64,000 nt of DNA from Linanthus parryae (GCA_023055425.1 JALGPY010000002.1:49003321-49067320), one strand, 5' to 3'. Numbered from the stretch's first letter, positions 1-12,266 are shown. A program made the numbers and translations. The notes: a model not told the origin generated them from the sequence alone.

Positions 1-27
1 TATCTTCCTCAGGATGGACAAAAAGCA

Positions 28-3000
28 CTAGTACGCAAATGGGATTATAGCGAATCTGTTTCTAGGGTAATTGTCGAATTTGTGGTGGTACCATCTATGA
101 GTTTCTGCAGCCGCGAGAGAAAGATTTGCCACCTATGACCAGATAAACAATGGAATTAGGTTCTGTAATAGATCTGAAGTAGAATAAAATGGGGGCAGAA
201 GTATCAAATCCACAGAGAAAGCCTTGAAGCCATACCACAAATGCTAAAGCTAACCAGATTGTGATGTCTGTACCACCACTAGCAACCACAAAACCAACAT
301 ATATGACCTGCAGTAAGAAAGCAGATCAAGCAAGAGTCGTAAGACAACAGAAGTGCTAGCTAGTGCTTTTAGTGAAATGTTTTATCTCTTACGACAGCTT
401 TGGTTTCATTATCACTTGTACTGAAATCTAAGTACAGTTATGGGTATACAGACTACAAAGATATGAAAAAGAAAATATTTTTAAACAGCAGGAAAGGCAC
501 ACGAGACTTACAATCTCAGCCAAGTAGTGCGGAGATGAAACGTAGTCAAACCAATCACCACGAGGAATTACATAGTTGCTGGCTTGTTCACGTTTCTCCC
601 GCAAGGAACCCTGGTAAAAAGATAAAAAACGGACTGTCAATTTACAGTGAGGGCAGAATAGATCCAAGGGGAGCAACACAAATCACAACGTAATTAGCAC
701 CATAAATAGGATGTAATTTTTTATTTTTATTTTTGATAAACTCCACTTTTATTAAGCCTAAAAAAAAAAAATAAAAAAAAAAGGGTCTTTAACACCATCA
801 GCCAATACAAAACTTTTTGCCATTGAAGGCAGAGACTGAAAGGAGAAAAAACCAGACAAAAACTCACTTCTAGCCCAGTTGGCTAACAGTTTGAGTTCTC
901 TCCTGACAAACCAAAATTCACTACACCTTCTCATTCTTCCAATTCCTGATAGCTTCCACTCTGTTAAGTCTAGACCAGTGGGCTTTCTTCATGCCTCTGC
1001 ATTCTTCCTCAATGGTTTTGGAATCTGACAAACACCACCCTCTGGACCACTTCAATTCCTCTTGCAACCTAAGTGCTAACTCCACTGCATACAATTCTCC
1101 ATTGTCAACACAGGAACAACATTCTGCAATGGTTCTGACAGCAAGAACTTCTCCTAATCTGACCCTTGCCACAGCAGCTGCACCCATGACTCCAATTTTT
1201 ACACTAACATCACAATGGAGAATCAGAGAATTGTGGGGGAAGTTCTGAGGAGCTTGCACATCAATTCTTGGACTGAAGATTGACTCCCTGTTCTGACCAG
1301 TCAACATTTTCAACCTCTCTTTTAAGTGCTGATCATGAGTGTTTCTCACTGCCTCACAAATCAACTTCAACTCTTTTCACAGCTCTCTATTGTTGTCGAA
1401 AAGGACTTCATTCCTAAGCTGCCAGACTTTATCAAGGATGATAGCCATCATTAACTTGGATTTGGGTTGTCCTTTTCCATTTTCTTAAAGACTAAGAGCA
1501 TTTCTTGGATGATGTCTTTCCCAGTATGCCCCTGCAGCTCATCCACTCTAAATCCAGTGGTCTCAAACCACAAACATCTTGCAAAGGGGCATTTGAAAAA
1601 TAAATGCCTAGTATTGGGCCTGTTTGGATTTAGCTGTTTTGGGGTTTGGTTGAACCGTGATCCGGTGTCGTTTGGATTTAGTGGTTGGGTTTATGAGTTT
1701 GTGGGTGGGGTTTATTTTTTTTCCGGTGACCGGTTAAATTTGACCCGGTCACCGGTTGGTCTTTAAAAAAAATTGTGGATGAGAAAACAAAACCAGGGCA
1801 TTAAATACTTTGGCCGGTGGCCGGGTGCATTTGGCCAGTGGCCTGGTCATTTGGCCGGTGGCCGGGTCACTTGGCCGGTGACCGGCTACCTATTATTTTA
1901 TTTTTTTTCCTCTTTTCTTCTCAATGCATGTTTGGCGGGTTTGTGTTTTTTTCCAAACTTCTACACTCCAAAACAAACAAACTTTTTCTTTTTTGTTGAA
2001 ACCCAAACAAACAAAAGAAACAAACAAACAAAAAAAAATATATAAAATGAGCAGGCCACCGAATAAACTAGAACCGGCCACCGGTAACAATTTTGCATGT
2101 AATTACCCGGCCACCGGCGCAAGATGACCAGGGGACCGACCTTCATTTACCCGGCCACCGGCGAATTCTACACCCGAGCACCGTAAATTGGCCGGTTGGG
2201 GTTAGGTTCGGTTGAACCGAACCCCCAAATCCAAACGAGGCCATTATCTCCAGGATTACCACAAAAACACAGTCATCATTTAGCTCCCCCACTCTACCTC
2301 TCAATCTGCTGTTACTTGATGTAAAAATTAAATTGTGGTAACAATGCCTTAATCTTGAACGTCTAATGACAAGTAGTTAGCGCTGTCCAAACCCGTAACC
2401 AGTCCGCTAAACCGTGAACCACCGGTTACGGTTACGGTTACGGTTAAGGGCTCGCGGTTACGGTTAACCAGCCTGGTAATTAATCCAGAACCCTTAACCG
2501 GTCCAGCCCGTGTAACTGCTTAAACCAGTCCGGTTCAGTTCGGACCAGTTAAAAACCTTTATTTTTTGTTTCTTTTAAAATAACAGTTATATAAATATAT
2601 ATATAGTTGTAGAAGGTATCAAATTAGCCGATTGGATTCTACTGTAGCAGTTAACCGCGGTTAACGGTTACGGTCCGGCTACGGTTCCAGTTATTTTACG
2701 GGCCGGTTAGGCGGTCTTTATTTCTCTAACCGGCCCGGACCACTACTAACTCGGTCCCGGTCCAGTTTTGGCCTGTCCAGTTACGGTTACAGTTTGGTTA
2801 AGACGGTTAAAGTGGGCCGGTTCAACCAGTTAACCGCGGTCAACAGGCCCGTTGACAGCTCTAGAATTAGGTTCCTCTTATAGCCAGGGGAAAGAGAAAC
2901 AAAATGGTTAACTCTTTTATAATTCTCTTCTTCAGGAGTAGTCTATAGTAATCATGTTAGGAGTTAAATGTGATATACTCAGTTTCACTTATTGGTTGTT

Positions 3001-6000
3001 TTCACAGGATATTTCCCATGTAGGTGGTGAAAGCTAGGGATATATTTTTTGTTTCCTTTTCTACAAAGGTACCAACTCCAATAGAAAAGGGGAACATTTT
3101 GGATTTAATAGCACAAAACATATCTATTCAAGACTTCAATTAAAGAAATAGGATCAAGTAAGAAAAAGATGTTACTTATGAAGGTAGTTGGTAAACAAAC
3201 ATTTTTCTAAACATCGCAATTTGTCAAGCTACAGATGTCAGTCATCTGCACTTTTGCCTCATCCAGCCGACAAAATGCCAACAATTCTAAAGAATCAGCC
3301 TGTGAAGCTTCTAAAGATGTAACATCCAACTGTTAAATCCTTCTAGGTAAAGAAAGGTAGTGTGAGGAATAAAGACTTCGTCGATGTTAAAGAAAAGTAA
3401 TCATACTGGAAGCCGTGTTATGAGTCGTTTGATATCACTGTTTTAGGCCTGATACAAATTTGCACATTCCTAAAAATGAACAATATGCAAATAGTTATCT
3501 TTCAGCCAACTGGAAATCTTAACCAAGCAGCGAATCACTGCAGTCTTCTATTTCATTAGCAATTACTATGAGACTGTAAACCCCGACTTATATCCAGGAT
3601 TTTGTTAGGGCTTAGGAGTGAACGAAAAAGATTACATTTTCTATTTTAAGCACCAAGTCAGTAACTAAATCTCGTAGATGAAAATTTTAAGCACACAAAA
3701 GAAAACTTACAAGAATTGCATGACAACGCCGCTGATGAATCCAACCCCAAAAGAATACAATCATGCCAATCCAAGAGTACCAGTTTAGATTCATGAGTGG
3801 ACTCACAAATCCTAACCAATCAACCTCTCTGGCTAGGTTCTTATTCTTTCCATAAACAACGGAGTCTGCCATCTGATTCAGGAAAAAGATGAAGGCTTCT
3901 GGTATGTACGTATAGCAAAGTGACAATGGCGCTACTGTATAGAAACTGCAACCAAAAATAAATATATATATATACCAGATATCAGAACCGAATTACATCT
4001 TCAGGCACAGGCAAGTGCATCATCGTTAAGGAAAAAAATAAATTGACCATAGTCAGCCACTTGACTAAAAGTTAAATCTCACTGGTGATGATATCAAATT
4101 TTCATGTAATAATAAGGAAAATCTCATTATGTCTAGACTATGTCACATTGAATTTCATCAGCGGGTTTAAGTATAAGCCAATTAAGAGTATGTAGGCAGT
4201 AGATTTCTCCAGTATGCATATTTTAAGAGACTTGATCCCCCAAAACAAAATATTATGGGGTACCCATAAAGGCTTAAAAGTCCTAAATCTTGCATGAAAT
4301 TCAATGTCTCCTCACAAACATGAATATACTGTCTTAACTTAGAAACGACAGGAAAACTGAAAATCGCGGCGCTCGACACTCAGAGATAGATACATGCCTG
4401 GATTTCGAATCCACGCATAACTACCTAAGTGTGTGGACAATCATACCCTCACTATATCTAGGTCCTTATTTTTTATATCTAGGTCCTTATTTTTGCAGTT
4501 ATAATGATAATGCCTTTGTAACTTGCTAATGGAAGTAACAAAGAATGTGCTTGTTGGGGCCTTGCATTTTTTCTGATAAGCAACTTGCAGCAGTTATATA
4601 CTAAATGCTACGCACGTAAACCATAGTAAGCAGCGAATCAAAGGCATAAAAAAATTAGACGAACAATAGAAATATAAAATCTAGCTACTTAGCAGAAAAG
4701 TTAAGACCGCCGAAGACCAGCTACTGTGGACTAAACAGAACTCTCAAGCATCTCTCTCCTCCTATACAATTCATAAGAGGTACTAGGGATTGCCAATAGA
4801 CATCAACAAAGATATCTTACAAGAAGAGGTGCATCCCCTATTCTAGAAAAAACATTACAATAAAGTATTCCAACAAGCACCAGGCACCACAATAAACCAC
4901 TACTGCAATTAACAGTGGCTACAACTCTCTCCCTCAGGCCATCGAGAAATGGAGTTTGAAAGAATCGCAAAACCTACTTACTTGATTTTCCCTCCAGACA
5001 CTACCTTGATGGAACATAAAGTAAACAGTACAAGCATATGATTCATGGATTTTCTCTGAAGCAGTCAAAATAAGCTCGACCCATTTGCGAGCAGCCTTTA
5101 AATGGGCTGAAATCCGTCTGTTTATTTAAACGGGTTCATAGCACCCTACCCGTTTCAACCCAGATATAAATGGGCGGACGTGGGCAGGTCACGAGCAGTA
5201 AACCCGAACTTATTTCTCCCTTATTTCTACTCTCCTATGCACAGCAACCAACTCTCGCCCTTGCTCATTCCTAACAATACTACGGTTTGAAGGATGTGGT
5301 CGGAGAAATTAGGTGCTCGGACTAAGCAAGATAGATATGTATGTTTTTATCTGTATTGACAGCAAAAGTATGTTCGAAGAAACTTATGCAGAAGTCAATT
5401 TGCAAGTTACTTCAGTACTTCTATACCTGGACCAGACCTCGTTCACATCTCTTTCTGTAAGCATTTTTCTAAGCAGAACGAGTAAACATAAAAACACATT
5501 CTTACTCCCAAAATGTGCAGATTACTCACCACCCAAATGTATCGATGTTTAAGCCCAGAAGAGGCGGTTTCAAAGTTTTTATCTTTTGGGAACAGTACCG
5601 TACGACATACCAAACTAGCATCCATAAATGCAAAGAAAAGGCATACATTGTCATACTAAGCATAATTAGTGTTAACACATTCCTAACAATAGCCGTTTAG
5701 CAATGGTGGTGGACTTGGTGGTGGTATGGTGGCGGTGATGGTGGTGGTGGTGGTGGTGGTGGTAACTACGTTCAGGAGTCATGTAGATGGTACTTTTTTG
5801 CTGAACCGGGGGTTAGGGTTCGTAATGACCCATCATAACCCGCCCATTTGAATTATGCGTATTGAACGGTTTGGGCGGGTGGAAACTGTTCATAAACGGG
5901 CTCAACCTGCCCAACCCGCCTGTTTGGCAGCTCTAATTTTCTCTATAAACAACAGGCAAACTAAAGCTGCATTTCTTTATTTCAGCCACGAAGCAATAAA

Positions 6001-7681
6001 ATTATTCTCAATGAGGTCTACAACGGAAATATACTTTCTATTATCAGCAAAGCATTCTAAGAACAGCAAACCGGCACAATCAGGCATCCAATCACTCTTA
6101 TTAGTCTTATAGCCAACACTTCACTCTACGTTCTGTGACAATTAATGACTAAGCGAAATTGCAACTGTTCACCTATTATCTCAAACAACCCATATTTCTA
6201 GTAGCACAGCTAACAAGCACAGACACGTGAGCCAGATTTTCAAGATCGGGTTCCTACGTAGGATTGTGGAGTGCCCCACAGGATCGGGATCGCACAATTG
6301 GAAGACCCTACAAAATTTGTAAGAAAAAAATATCCGATAGCATGACTACTTAAATGACTTATTTTTCAAGTTCTTGATGTCATAAAAATGTTAATATACA
6401 AACGTAAGACCTAAATGTGAGGGAGACATATCATTGACCTGAAAACCATCGCCATAACACTCATATAATAACAAATTAGCAACATAAGTTGTAAATAGTC
6501 AAGCACAGAGCATCACTGGAGCCACGCGAAGGTCATACCGTGGTCGTGGTGTTCGAAGTTAAGGAGCACGGAGTAGTCTGCTTCTTCCTCACTTCTCACC
6601 CGTCGTCTACTCGTATCCAAGAAAACCCCAGAACTTTAAGCTTTTGTATTTCGTGTATTAGATTAAATGGCGCTTTTGATAGTTGGATTGTTCAGTAAAT
6701 GTATTAAAAAAAGTTCCATATTTCTATTTATTTTACACTGTAGATATCCCAAAAAATTGACCCCAAACACCAAAAATCAGAATCGAGTGTGATCTTTTAC
6801 AATCCCACGATCCTGCACGCAATCCCACCCAGTAACTGCATGCAATCCTTACACACAGTGGACAAGGCTAAACCATGACATCAATATGAAACACCAGTGA
6901 AACAAGAGAAGGAAACAAAAACAACCCCACCGACCATAATAATAGCTTCCTGAAGCATGCATACAGAAATTGTGTCTTTCATCAGGACATCAAATATCTT
7001 CATCTAAATGATTATTCATTTTGGAGGAGTTTCAAGAAAGAATTTCAAATTCACAGCGAGATAACATCTCAGGTAATAGAAAACACAACAGATCTAGCAA
7101 AGCTGGCATGCTTTGAACTTTGAACTTAAAAGTACTGATGAGGTCCACTTAATAATAGTAGAGAAAGATAGATGGTGGAGATAAAAATGGAATATGCTTA
7201 ATCACCTTCCTTTTCCGAAAATTCAGCAAATTTGAAGTCTCACATTAATTAGCTTGATAATTTTTGAATTGAAACAGCTTAATGTGATAGTCTGATAGAC
7301 AACACTTGCCACAATTCTTCCACCTAAAAGATTTAAGAAACCTCAGCAAAATAAGTTTATTGTCTTGTCAATTTGTTCCCCATACAGCTCATACTCTTAT
7401 CCTATGTAATGCTTCTAAAATAACCCTAAACCTATATGCAGTTTGACACTTGTGACACTAAACCTCCACAACTTTCAATTTCATAGAAAAAACCCCTGCA
7501 GTTTTCATTTTGAGAAATACAGCCTCCAATCGTTAAAAAGGTTAATTTAAATTAACGAAATTTACTGTAATACTCATCACGTGAGGTCAAGTGATGGGCT
7601 GTATACACATTACTGTAAATTTCGCTAATTTAATATAACTCGTTTCACGATTGGAGGTTATTTGTGTCAAAACGAAAGCTG

Positions 7682-7714
<33 letters not shown>

Positions 7715-9580
7715 CTATGAAATTGGAAGTGCTGGAGGTTTAGTGTCACAAGTGTCAAAGTGAACATAGGTTTACCGTCATTTGTCCAAAAAAATATATA
7801 GAAACCTTAGTGTAACAGTTAAATTAACGCTAGATTTCATATGCCTTATATGGTTCAACTCTGTAAATATGGCTCTATAGCTAAGGTCCCTGACCTAATA
7901 CACAAATATGTGTCGCCAAAGTGGTTAGGAAATTAACTATAACAATTAAGAGTAACTTTAAGTCATAAATCATAGAGTTTGCTGAAGACTTACAAGAAGC
8001 CTGTAAAGTAACCAAGTATGTGCAACCGAGCTGAGGGACTGTAGTTAAATACGTATATTGTCTCAATAAGCCGTCTCAGTACTTGAGTTTCCATAAGTAG
8101 AAGCAGGAACACCGACTGCCATACCATGTATCTATGCCTCACCGCAACAGAACTGAAATTGTCCGAAGAGAAGATATGTGAACCACCAGTCAAGTAACTG
8201 ACAATATCAGAATATTGTAACGGCACGGCGAACGCTGGCGCCATTTTATACGCATACACCCAACACACGACAAGCAAGAATGTTGTCCATACTACCGCCA
8301 TTACGTAGAAGTGACAGAAGTATCTCTGAGGTACTGTGAATCTCTACAATTCAACAAGAATAATAACTCCGATAAGTATAATAACTCATGTAGCTAAAAC
8401 AACAGATAGTCAAACAATCTAATGAGGGTCAGAAGAGGAAACACAAAAGAATTAACGGGAAAAAAGCCAGATGGTGACATTTAGATACAGAAATACGAAA
8501 ATATGCCAAGTAAGAAGAATTAGGTGACAAGAAAAAACTGCACACAAAATTATGAAGGATGACAAATGGACATAGCTGACCAAGTTGAAGTGGAGGAAAC
8601 ACCGAAACGGGACAGCAAAATAAATGGCTGGTGTCAATGTTTAGAGTGTATTCACTATTTAATTTCAAGTAAGAAGAAATAGATGATAAGTAAAAACTGC
8701 ACACAAAATCATGAAGGATGACCGATGGACAATAGCTGACCAAAATGAAGTGAAGTCAAAGGAAATGGGGCAGCAAAATAAATGACTGGGGACAATGTCT
8801 AACGCTTATTCACTATTCAATTTCAAAGACGAGAGATGGTCTTATAGTTCCAAGTATATGTTTACGGCTGGGAGCTTTCTAAATCTGTGAACAATTTACC
8901 ACAAAGCTTCAAATGATGACTTGCCCCTAAACCATTTGAGAATTCGATTCATAGAACTCATCTAATAACACAACCAACACCAGTTATATTTGAACTTCTA
9001 TTAAGGGGCCGTCTGGATATACCTAATTGCAGGTATATTTGGAGTTCTACTATTCAGGTATATTCACATATAACCAAACAACAGATACGCCTCCAAAACA
9101 TTATCCAAGATTTGTTGGATTACTTGCATTTATAAGTCAGCAGGCCTGATGTTATTATGTTCAACCTATTTGGAGTTCATGTAACTTTAATATAATCTGA
9201 AATTAATTATCAACAGCAAAATATCCTTACACAGTCCAGAATTTGTTAGTGGTTTAACAGCTCCAATAAATCCCAGTTACACAAGCATCGATACTCCTGA
9301 TGTTATGAACAGGTTTCAGATTCTCATACCCAACTAGTTTCTATTACTAGTATAATTTATTATTCGATTTGCCCAGAATATGAGAAACAGCATATAATTG
9401 AAGGTAGTAGAGACTAACATTTGGTCCAGATGGCATGATCTTTCCTCTGCCGGCAAACCCTAATACACGTTGCCGACACCAGTTAAGCCGAGAGGAGGGG
9501 ATGAAAGCAGCGAGTACAGGTAAAGTCGCTGCAATCCAAGCTGCTCTCAACAAAGCAGCGAGCGCAACCCCCAACTCCAT
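28..9580 (-). CDS. PPRD: Polyprenol reductase (PPRD), copy A, complete six-exon gene
   Basis: The product resembles plant polyprenol reductase, an ER multi-pass enzyme of the steroid 5-alpha-reductase family that makes dolichol from polyprenol with NADPH for N-glycosylation. My exon model on the minus strand is 9419-9580, 7994-8343, 3711-3945, 512-610, 236-307 and 28-132. All introns are GT-AG, all phases fit, and the product is 340 aa, close to the roughly 340 aa of plant relatives. Recognisable family blocks are the N-terminal [16 protein letters not shown]-like [27 protein letters not shown] across exons 2-3, [33 protein letters not shown] and the C-terminal [19 protein letters not shown]. 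The ATG at 9580 is chosen because translation from MELG matches the family and an in-frame TAG lies just upstream. No lesion is visible. Assignment is from remembered family sequence; enzyme activity is inferred. Confidence 0.9.
715..2330 (-). mobile_element. 5'-truncated LINE fragment in PPRD-A intron (RNase H end)
   Basis: On the minus strand this encodes pieces of the C-terminus of a plant LINE polyprotein. There is a zinc-binding reverse-transcriptase-type segment ([17 protein letters not shown], near 1560-1610) and then an RNase H-like region ([18 protein letters not shown] and [14 protein letters not shown], about 990-1240). The 3' end at 715-780 has a TAATAAAAGTGGAG-like tail and A-rich repeats. 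The frame is broken by small changes. The same fragment is in PPRD-B, so it predates the gene duplication. A later TIR element (1616-2242) interrupts it here. The outer 5' limit is approximate. Confidence 0.75.
1616..2242. mobile_element. TIR element (MITE-like) inserted in the LINE of copy A only
   Basis: The ends are inverted: GGCCTGTTTGGATTTAG at the left and CCAAATCCAAACGAGGCC at the right, flanked by ATT on both sides. Inside, GGCCGGTGGCCGGG motifs on the left face CCCGGCCACCGGC motifs on the right, so the element can fold back. The paralogous site in copy B (about 19015-19030) lacks it, so it inserted after the duplication or was lost from B. Three-base target duplications fit PIF/Harbinger or CACTA types, but I cannot assign the superfamily. 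Confidence 0.65.
2376..2875. repeat. GGTTAC/TTAACCG-rich nonautonomous element, copy A
   Basis: This stretch is dominated by repeats of GGTTAC and CGGTTAACCG-type motifs and is bounded by GCGCTGTCCAAACC at the left and GGCCCGTTGACAGCTC at the right. The boundaries resemble the short inverted ends of hAT-type MITEs. I found no convincing target duplication. Copy B keeps only the left half (about 19165-19345), so the insertion predates the duplication and B has lost the right half. Confidence 0.5.
5058..5935. mobile_element. hAT-like nonautonomous insertion, copy A only
   Basis: The element is flanked by ATTTTCTCT at 5049-5057 and 5936-5944 (8 or 9 bp duplicated). The orthologous position in copy B has a single ATTTTCTCT, which is a clean empty site. 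The ends GAAGCAGTCAAAA and GTTTGGCAGCTCTA are weakly inverted. The interior has GGGCGGGT and ACCCGCCC motifs and a GGT microsatellite, but no transposase. An 8-bp duplication points to hAT; assignment is inferred. Confidence 0.65.
5724..5763 (+). repeat. GGT microsatellite
   Basis: An interrupted GGT array begins near 5705 and ends in an uninterrupted run up to 5763. It lies inside the hAT-like insertion of copy A. Confidence 0.8.
7427..7774. mobile_element. Foldback (inverted-repeat) element in PPRD-A intron 2
   Basis: The left arm begins TAAACCTATATGCAG and contains GACACTTGTGACACTAAACC. The right arm carries the reverse complement and ends at CATAGGTTTA. The arms span most of the element around a centre near 7560-7620. 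It is shared with copy B (25092-25441). No coding capacity is visible. The right arm holds a run of 30 G where the left arm has only a few C. Confidence 0.75.
7684..7713 (+). repeat. G30 homopolymer
   Basis: There are 30 consecutive G in the right arm of the foldback element. The copy B equivalent has 27. Runs this long are prone to sequencing error and slippage, so the exact length is uncertain. Confidence 0.85.
8508..8825 (+). repeat. Two-unit tandem duplication of about 159 bp, PPRD-A intron 1
   Basis: Units at about 8508-8666 and 8667-8825 share AAGTAAGAAGAA, ACTGCACACAAAAT, TGAAGGATGAC, CAGCAAAATAAATG and the closing TTCACTATT(T/C)AATTTC. The same two units are present in copy B at 26175-26495, so this duplication is older than the gene duplication. 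No coding function is visible. Confidence 0.8.
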
Positions 9581-9960
9581 GTCTAGTTCCTCCTATAGTT
9601 TGAGGGTTGGCGAAACGAGAACTACCCGAAAAAGAGTGAAATTATTGGGGAAATTTGATAGCAGTGGCTGAAAGAGCTTTATAGTGCTTTTGGGGGGGGG
9701 GGGGGCACCGTCGGGCAACGTGACCTCGTCCACCGCCGTCTACCGCTGCGGGATGAGTGCCGTCGTTGCTTCTTCTGTAGAACATGGAGATGGAGTGTGA
9801 GAGATAATGGATTTCCGGAACAGATAGGAGATTAGGAGTATTGTTTTGGCAATGAATTGCTGGTAATGAATTTTATCGAGTGAGTACAATGCAGAGACGC
9901 CACTAACCCCTTAATTGAGAATCGACCGTGCCGTCACTGCTCAGACCCTAGACGACTGAA
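9581..9960 (-). promoter_or_regulatory. 5' flank and core promoter of PPRD copy A
   Basis: A TATAAAG box on the minus strand lies at 9677-9683, about 100 bp before the start codon. Directly upstream is a run of 14 G at 9692-9705. The same block, with its TATAAAG, recurs before copy B (27369-27375) and before the exon-1 remnant at 56161-56167, which supports a conserved promoter. The G run is 6 in copy B and 4 at 56 kb. Confidence 0.6.
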
Positions 9961-10166
9961 GAAAGAGGGTGCCAGGGTGGTATATGAAAATATTAAGGGT
10001 AGAAGACATTTTTTCACCATGACTATAAAGAAAATAACGTTTGCCCTCTGATTTATTGATAAATACTTTTTGTACCCCTGTCAGGTGATGGAGGGTGGAC
10101 GCTCGTGTAAATTGACTTTTTGTGGCCATTTTACCTTACAAATTGTGGAAAAATAACATTTTTTTT

Positions 10167-10308
10167 AGGGTAATGATTCTTACAAAGCAGAAAATGATTC
10201 TTACAAAGTCACTAATATCATTTGTGCAATTTCATTGGTCATTAGATGCATAAATAATATTAGTGACTTTGTAAGAATCATTTTTTGCTTTGTAAGAATC
10301 ATTACCCT
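10167..10308. mobile_element. Foldback MITE, 142 bp, upstream of PPRD-A
   Basis: The ends AGGGTAATGATTCTTACAAA and its reverse complement form inverted repeats of about 50 bp that also include TTACAAAGTCACTAATAT. The element lies between T-rich flanks, so the target duplication cannot be defined. It has no coding capacity. Confidence 0.75.
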
Positions 10309-10353
10309 TTTTTTATTTATTATTGAAGTTAACATGTTCTTGTTGTTCTTTAA

Positions 10354-10502
10354 GCACCACCACCAACACCATCACTGACACAGCAGCAGCAGTAGCAACA
10401 ACAACAACAACTCCACTACCACCAACACCATCACTAACACCACCACCTCCACCTCCACTACCACCAATAGGACACCAACACCACCAACAACACCAACTAC
10501 AA

Positions 10503-10553
<51 letters not shown>
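10354..10553 (+). repeat. Compound CAC/CAG/CAA microsatellite
   Basis: Mixed CAC, CAG and CAA triplets run from about 10354 and end in a long CAA array at 10507-10553. The array abuts a PPRD promoter copy at the place where exon 1 would be expected. Long open frames across it are products of triplet repetition, not genes. Confidence 0.85.
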
Positions 10554-11200
10554 CTTGCGAATTTGACAACAGCGATTGAATAGAGCTCTATACTACTTTT
10601 AGGTGCAACCGTCGGCCAACGTAATCTCGCCCGCCGCCGTCTACCGTTGTGGGATGAGTGCCGTCATTGCTTCTTCTGTAGAACATGGAGTGTGTGGGGG
10701 TAATGAATTTCCGGAACATATGGGATATTAGGAGTATTAGATCCGAGCAGTTTTTGAAACGCAGGCGAAGGGTTGCTTTCCACGCCATGCATTCCGATAG
10801 ATGTATTATTTGATATTTCTGTCCGTTAATAAATATCTATAATTATTATTATAATAATATTATTTATGAAATCATGTCTGATATTGTAATTTCTACAGTA
10901 ACGGTAACTCTAAAACCCTAATTACTAACAAGAAATGTCAGAAGTGTTTTTCCGCAGCAGCTTAAAAATGAAATTTACCAAACACTTTCCGCGTACACAA
11001 CAACTTTCTGAAACGACACACCATTACCAGACTAGCCCTTAGTTCAGCAATGTATTACTTGTAATTTGTATTATCGAATACAAAAAGTCAAGCTTTCTTG
11101 CAAAAAAAAAAAAGAAAAGCAAAAAAAAACTTGATTGAGAACGATTGTTCGTCACCGCTCAGAGTAAGATCGACCTTTGATGAATTGGTCTTTTAAAAAC
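10554..11200 (-). pseudogene. Orphan copy of the PPRD 5' flank, no exon
   Basis: From GCGAATTTGACAACAGCG onward this matches the upstream regions of PPRD-A, PPRD-B and the 56-kb remnant. Shared blocks include the CCGCCGTCTACCG region, GGGATGAGTGCCGTC, TTGCTTCTTCTGTAGAACA and TTTCCGGAACA, and farther out CAACAACTTTCT and CCAGACTAGCCC. The TATA box is degenerate (CTCTATA at 10586-10592) and no exon 1 is present. The alignment to the BPC-proximal flank near 56.9 kb suggests this piece came from a PPRD-BPC intergenic region. Confidence 0.65.
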
Positions 11201-11306
11201 ACGCTCCAGTTTACTTATATGTACTTGTTTACCTCACTTGAGGTTCAAGTGTAATTAACCAAAAAAATACATTTAATCAATCATTCTACAAAATCAAAAT
11301 GATTTA

Positions 11307-12266
11307 TTGCATTTTTACCCCCCCTGTGGTTAGGGGTTTGTGCGAAACACCCCCTCGAGTTCCAACGTTGCATTTGACCTTCTATAGTTTGGTTTTTGTG
11401 CAGTTCCGTTAAAACTAACGGAATCCTTTATAATTTGTAACCCAAGTACATGTTATTCCCCTCATTTTAAAGTATTGACAAGAAAATATAGAATTCTTTT
11501 AAAGTGTACATATTTTTCATCTAAGTTTAATGAAGAACAATAGTGTTTAAACAGAGCATTTCAATCATCACACATGCCAAAATGAACAAATTGCAGGCTG
11601 AGACAATCAAAATCAATGGTGTAACAGAGGGATGGATAGATATAGAATATACATCTTCTGGAGCAAAAATCATAAATTTATCAATTCTCAAATCCAATCC
11701 CAAAAACCTAGTTTTTTTGGGGCATAGTTATTCAAGATGGAAGAAGGAAGATCGCACCCTCTGTCGTGAAATCCGTCGATTTCTGCCATGGCTTCCAAAT
11801 CTGAAAAAGATGGAAGACGGAGATCTGGAGAAAAAGAAAGAGAGAAGTTGAAGAAGAAGGCATATCTGTTAGCGCCTCCGCCGAGCCGAGTTGCGTCGGC
11901 CCCACCGTTGCTTCACTTCAATCTTCAAGCGCACTACACCATACGAGGACGTCGTCGGACTCTTCTACAATTCTACTCGCTAGAGCTGCTGATTTCACTC
12001 ATATCTTCAAACTCTCTTCCTGCCTAGACCTTCATCTTCACGCTTCCCGCGTTTTTTAGTGAGAAAAAGATATGATAGAGAGACGGGGGAGAGAGAAAAT
12101 AAATATGAGGTTAAACATACATGTGGGTATTTTGGTCCTTTAGTATGTATTTTAACGGAAATTTGCTCCGGCGCACAAAAACAAACCACGATGAGGTGAA
12201 ATGCAACATTTGTAAACCCAAGGGGGTGTTTGGCACAAACCCCTAACTGCAGAGGGTAAAATGCAA
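11307..12266. mobile_element. Mutator-like element with gene-like interior (Pack-MULE candidate)
   Basis: Inverted ends of about 100 bp are seen: TTGCATTTTTACCCCCC, GGTTAGGGGTTTGTGC and AACACCCCCTCGAG on the left, matched in reverse by GGGGGTGTTTGGCACAAACC, CCTAACTGCAGAGGG and TAAAATGCAA on the right. The interior (11760-12030) is more GC-rich than the ends and contains a short exon-like frame beginning MASKSEKDGRRRSGEKE. I could not define a target duplication and do not recognise the interior gene. Confidence 0.5.

Noticed and set aside
6238..6840. Possible TIR element in PPRD-A with a paralogue at 23898-24480
   Set aside because: GATCGTAGGATCC-like motifs occur at both sides, but I could not align inverted ends or target duplications.
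10323..10583. Glutamine/proline-rich and poly-valine open frames
   Set aside because: They are translations of CAC/CAA microsatellites on either strand, with no gene structure around them.
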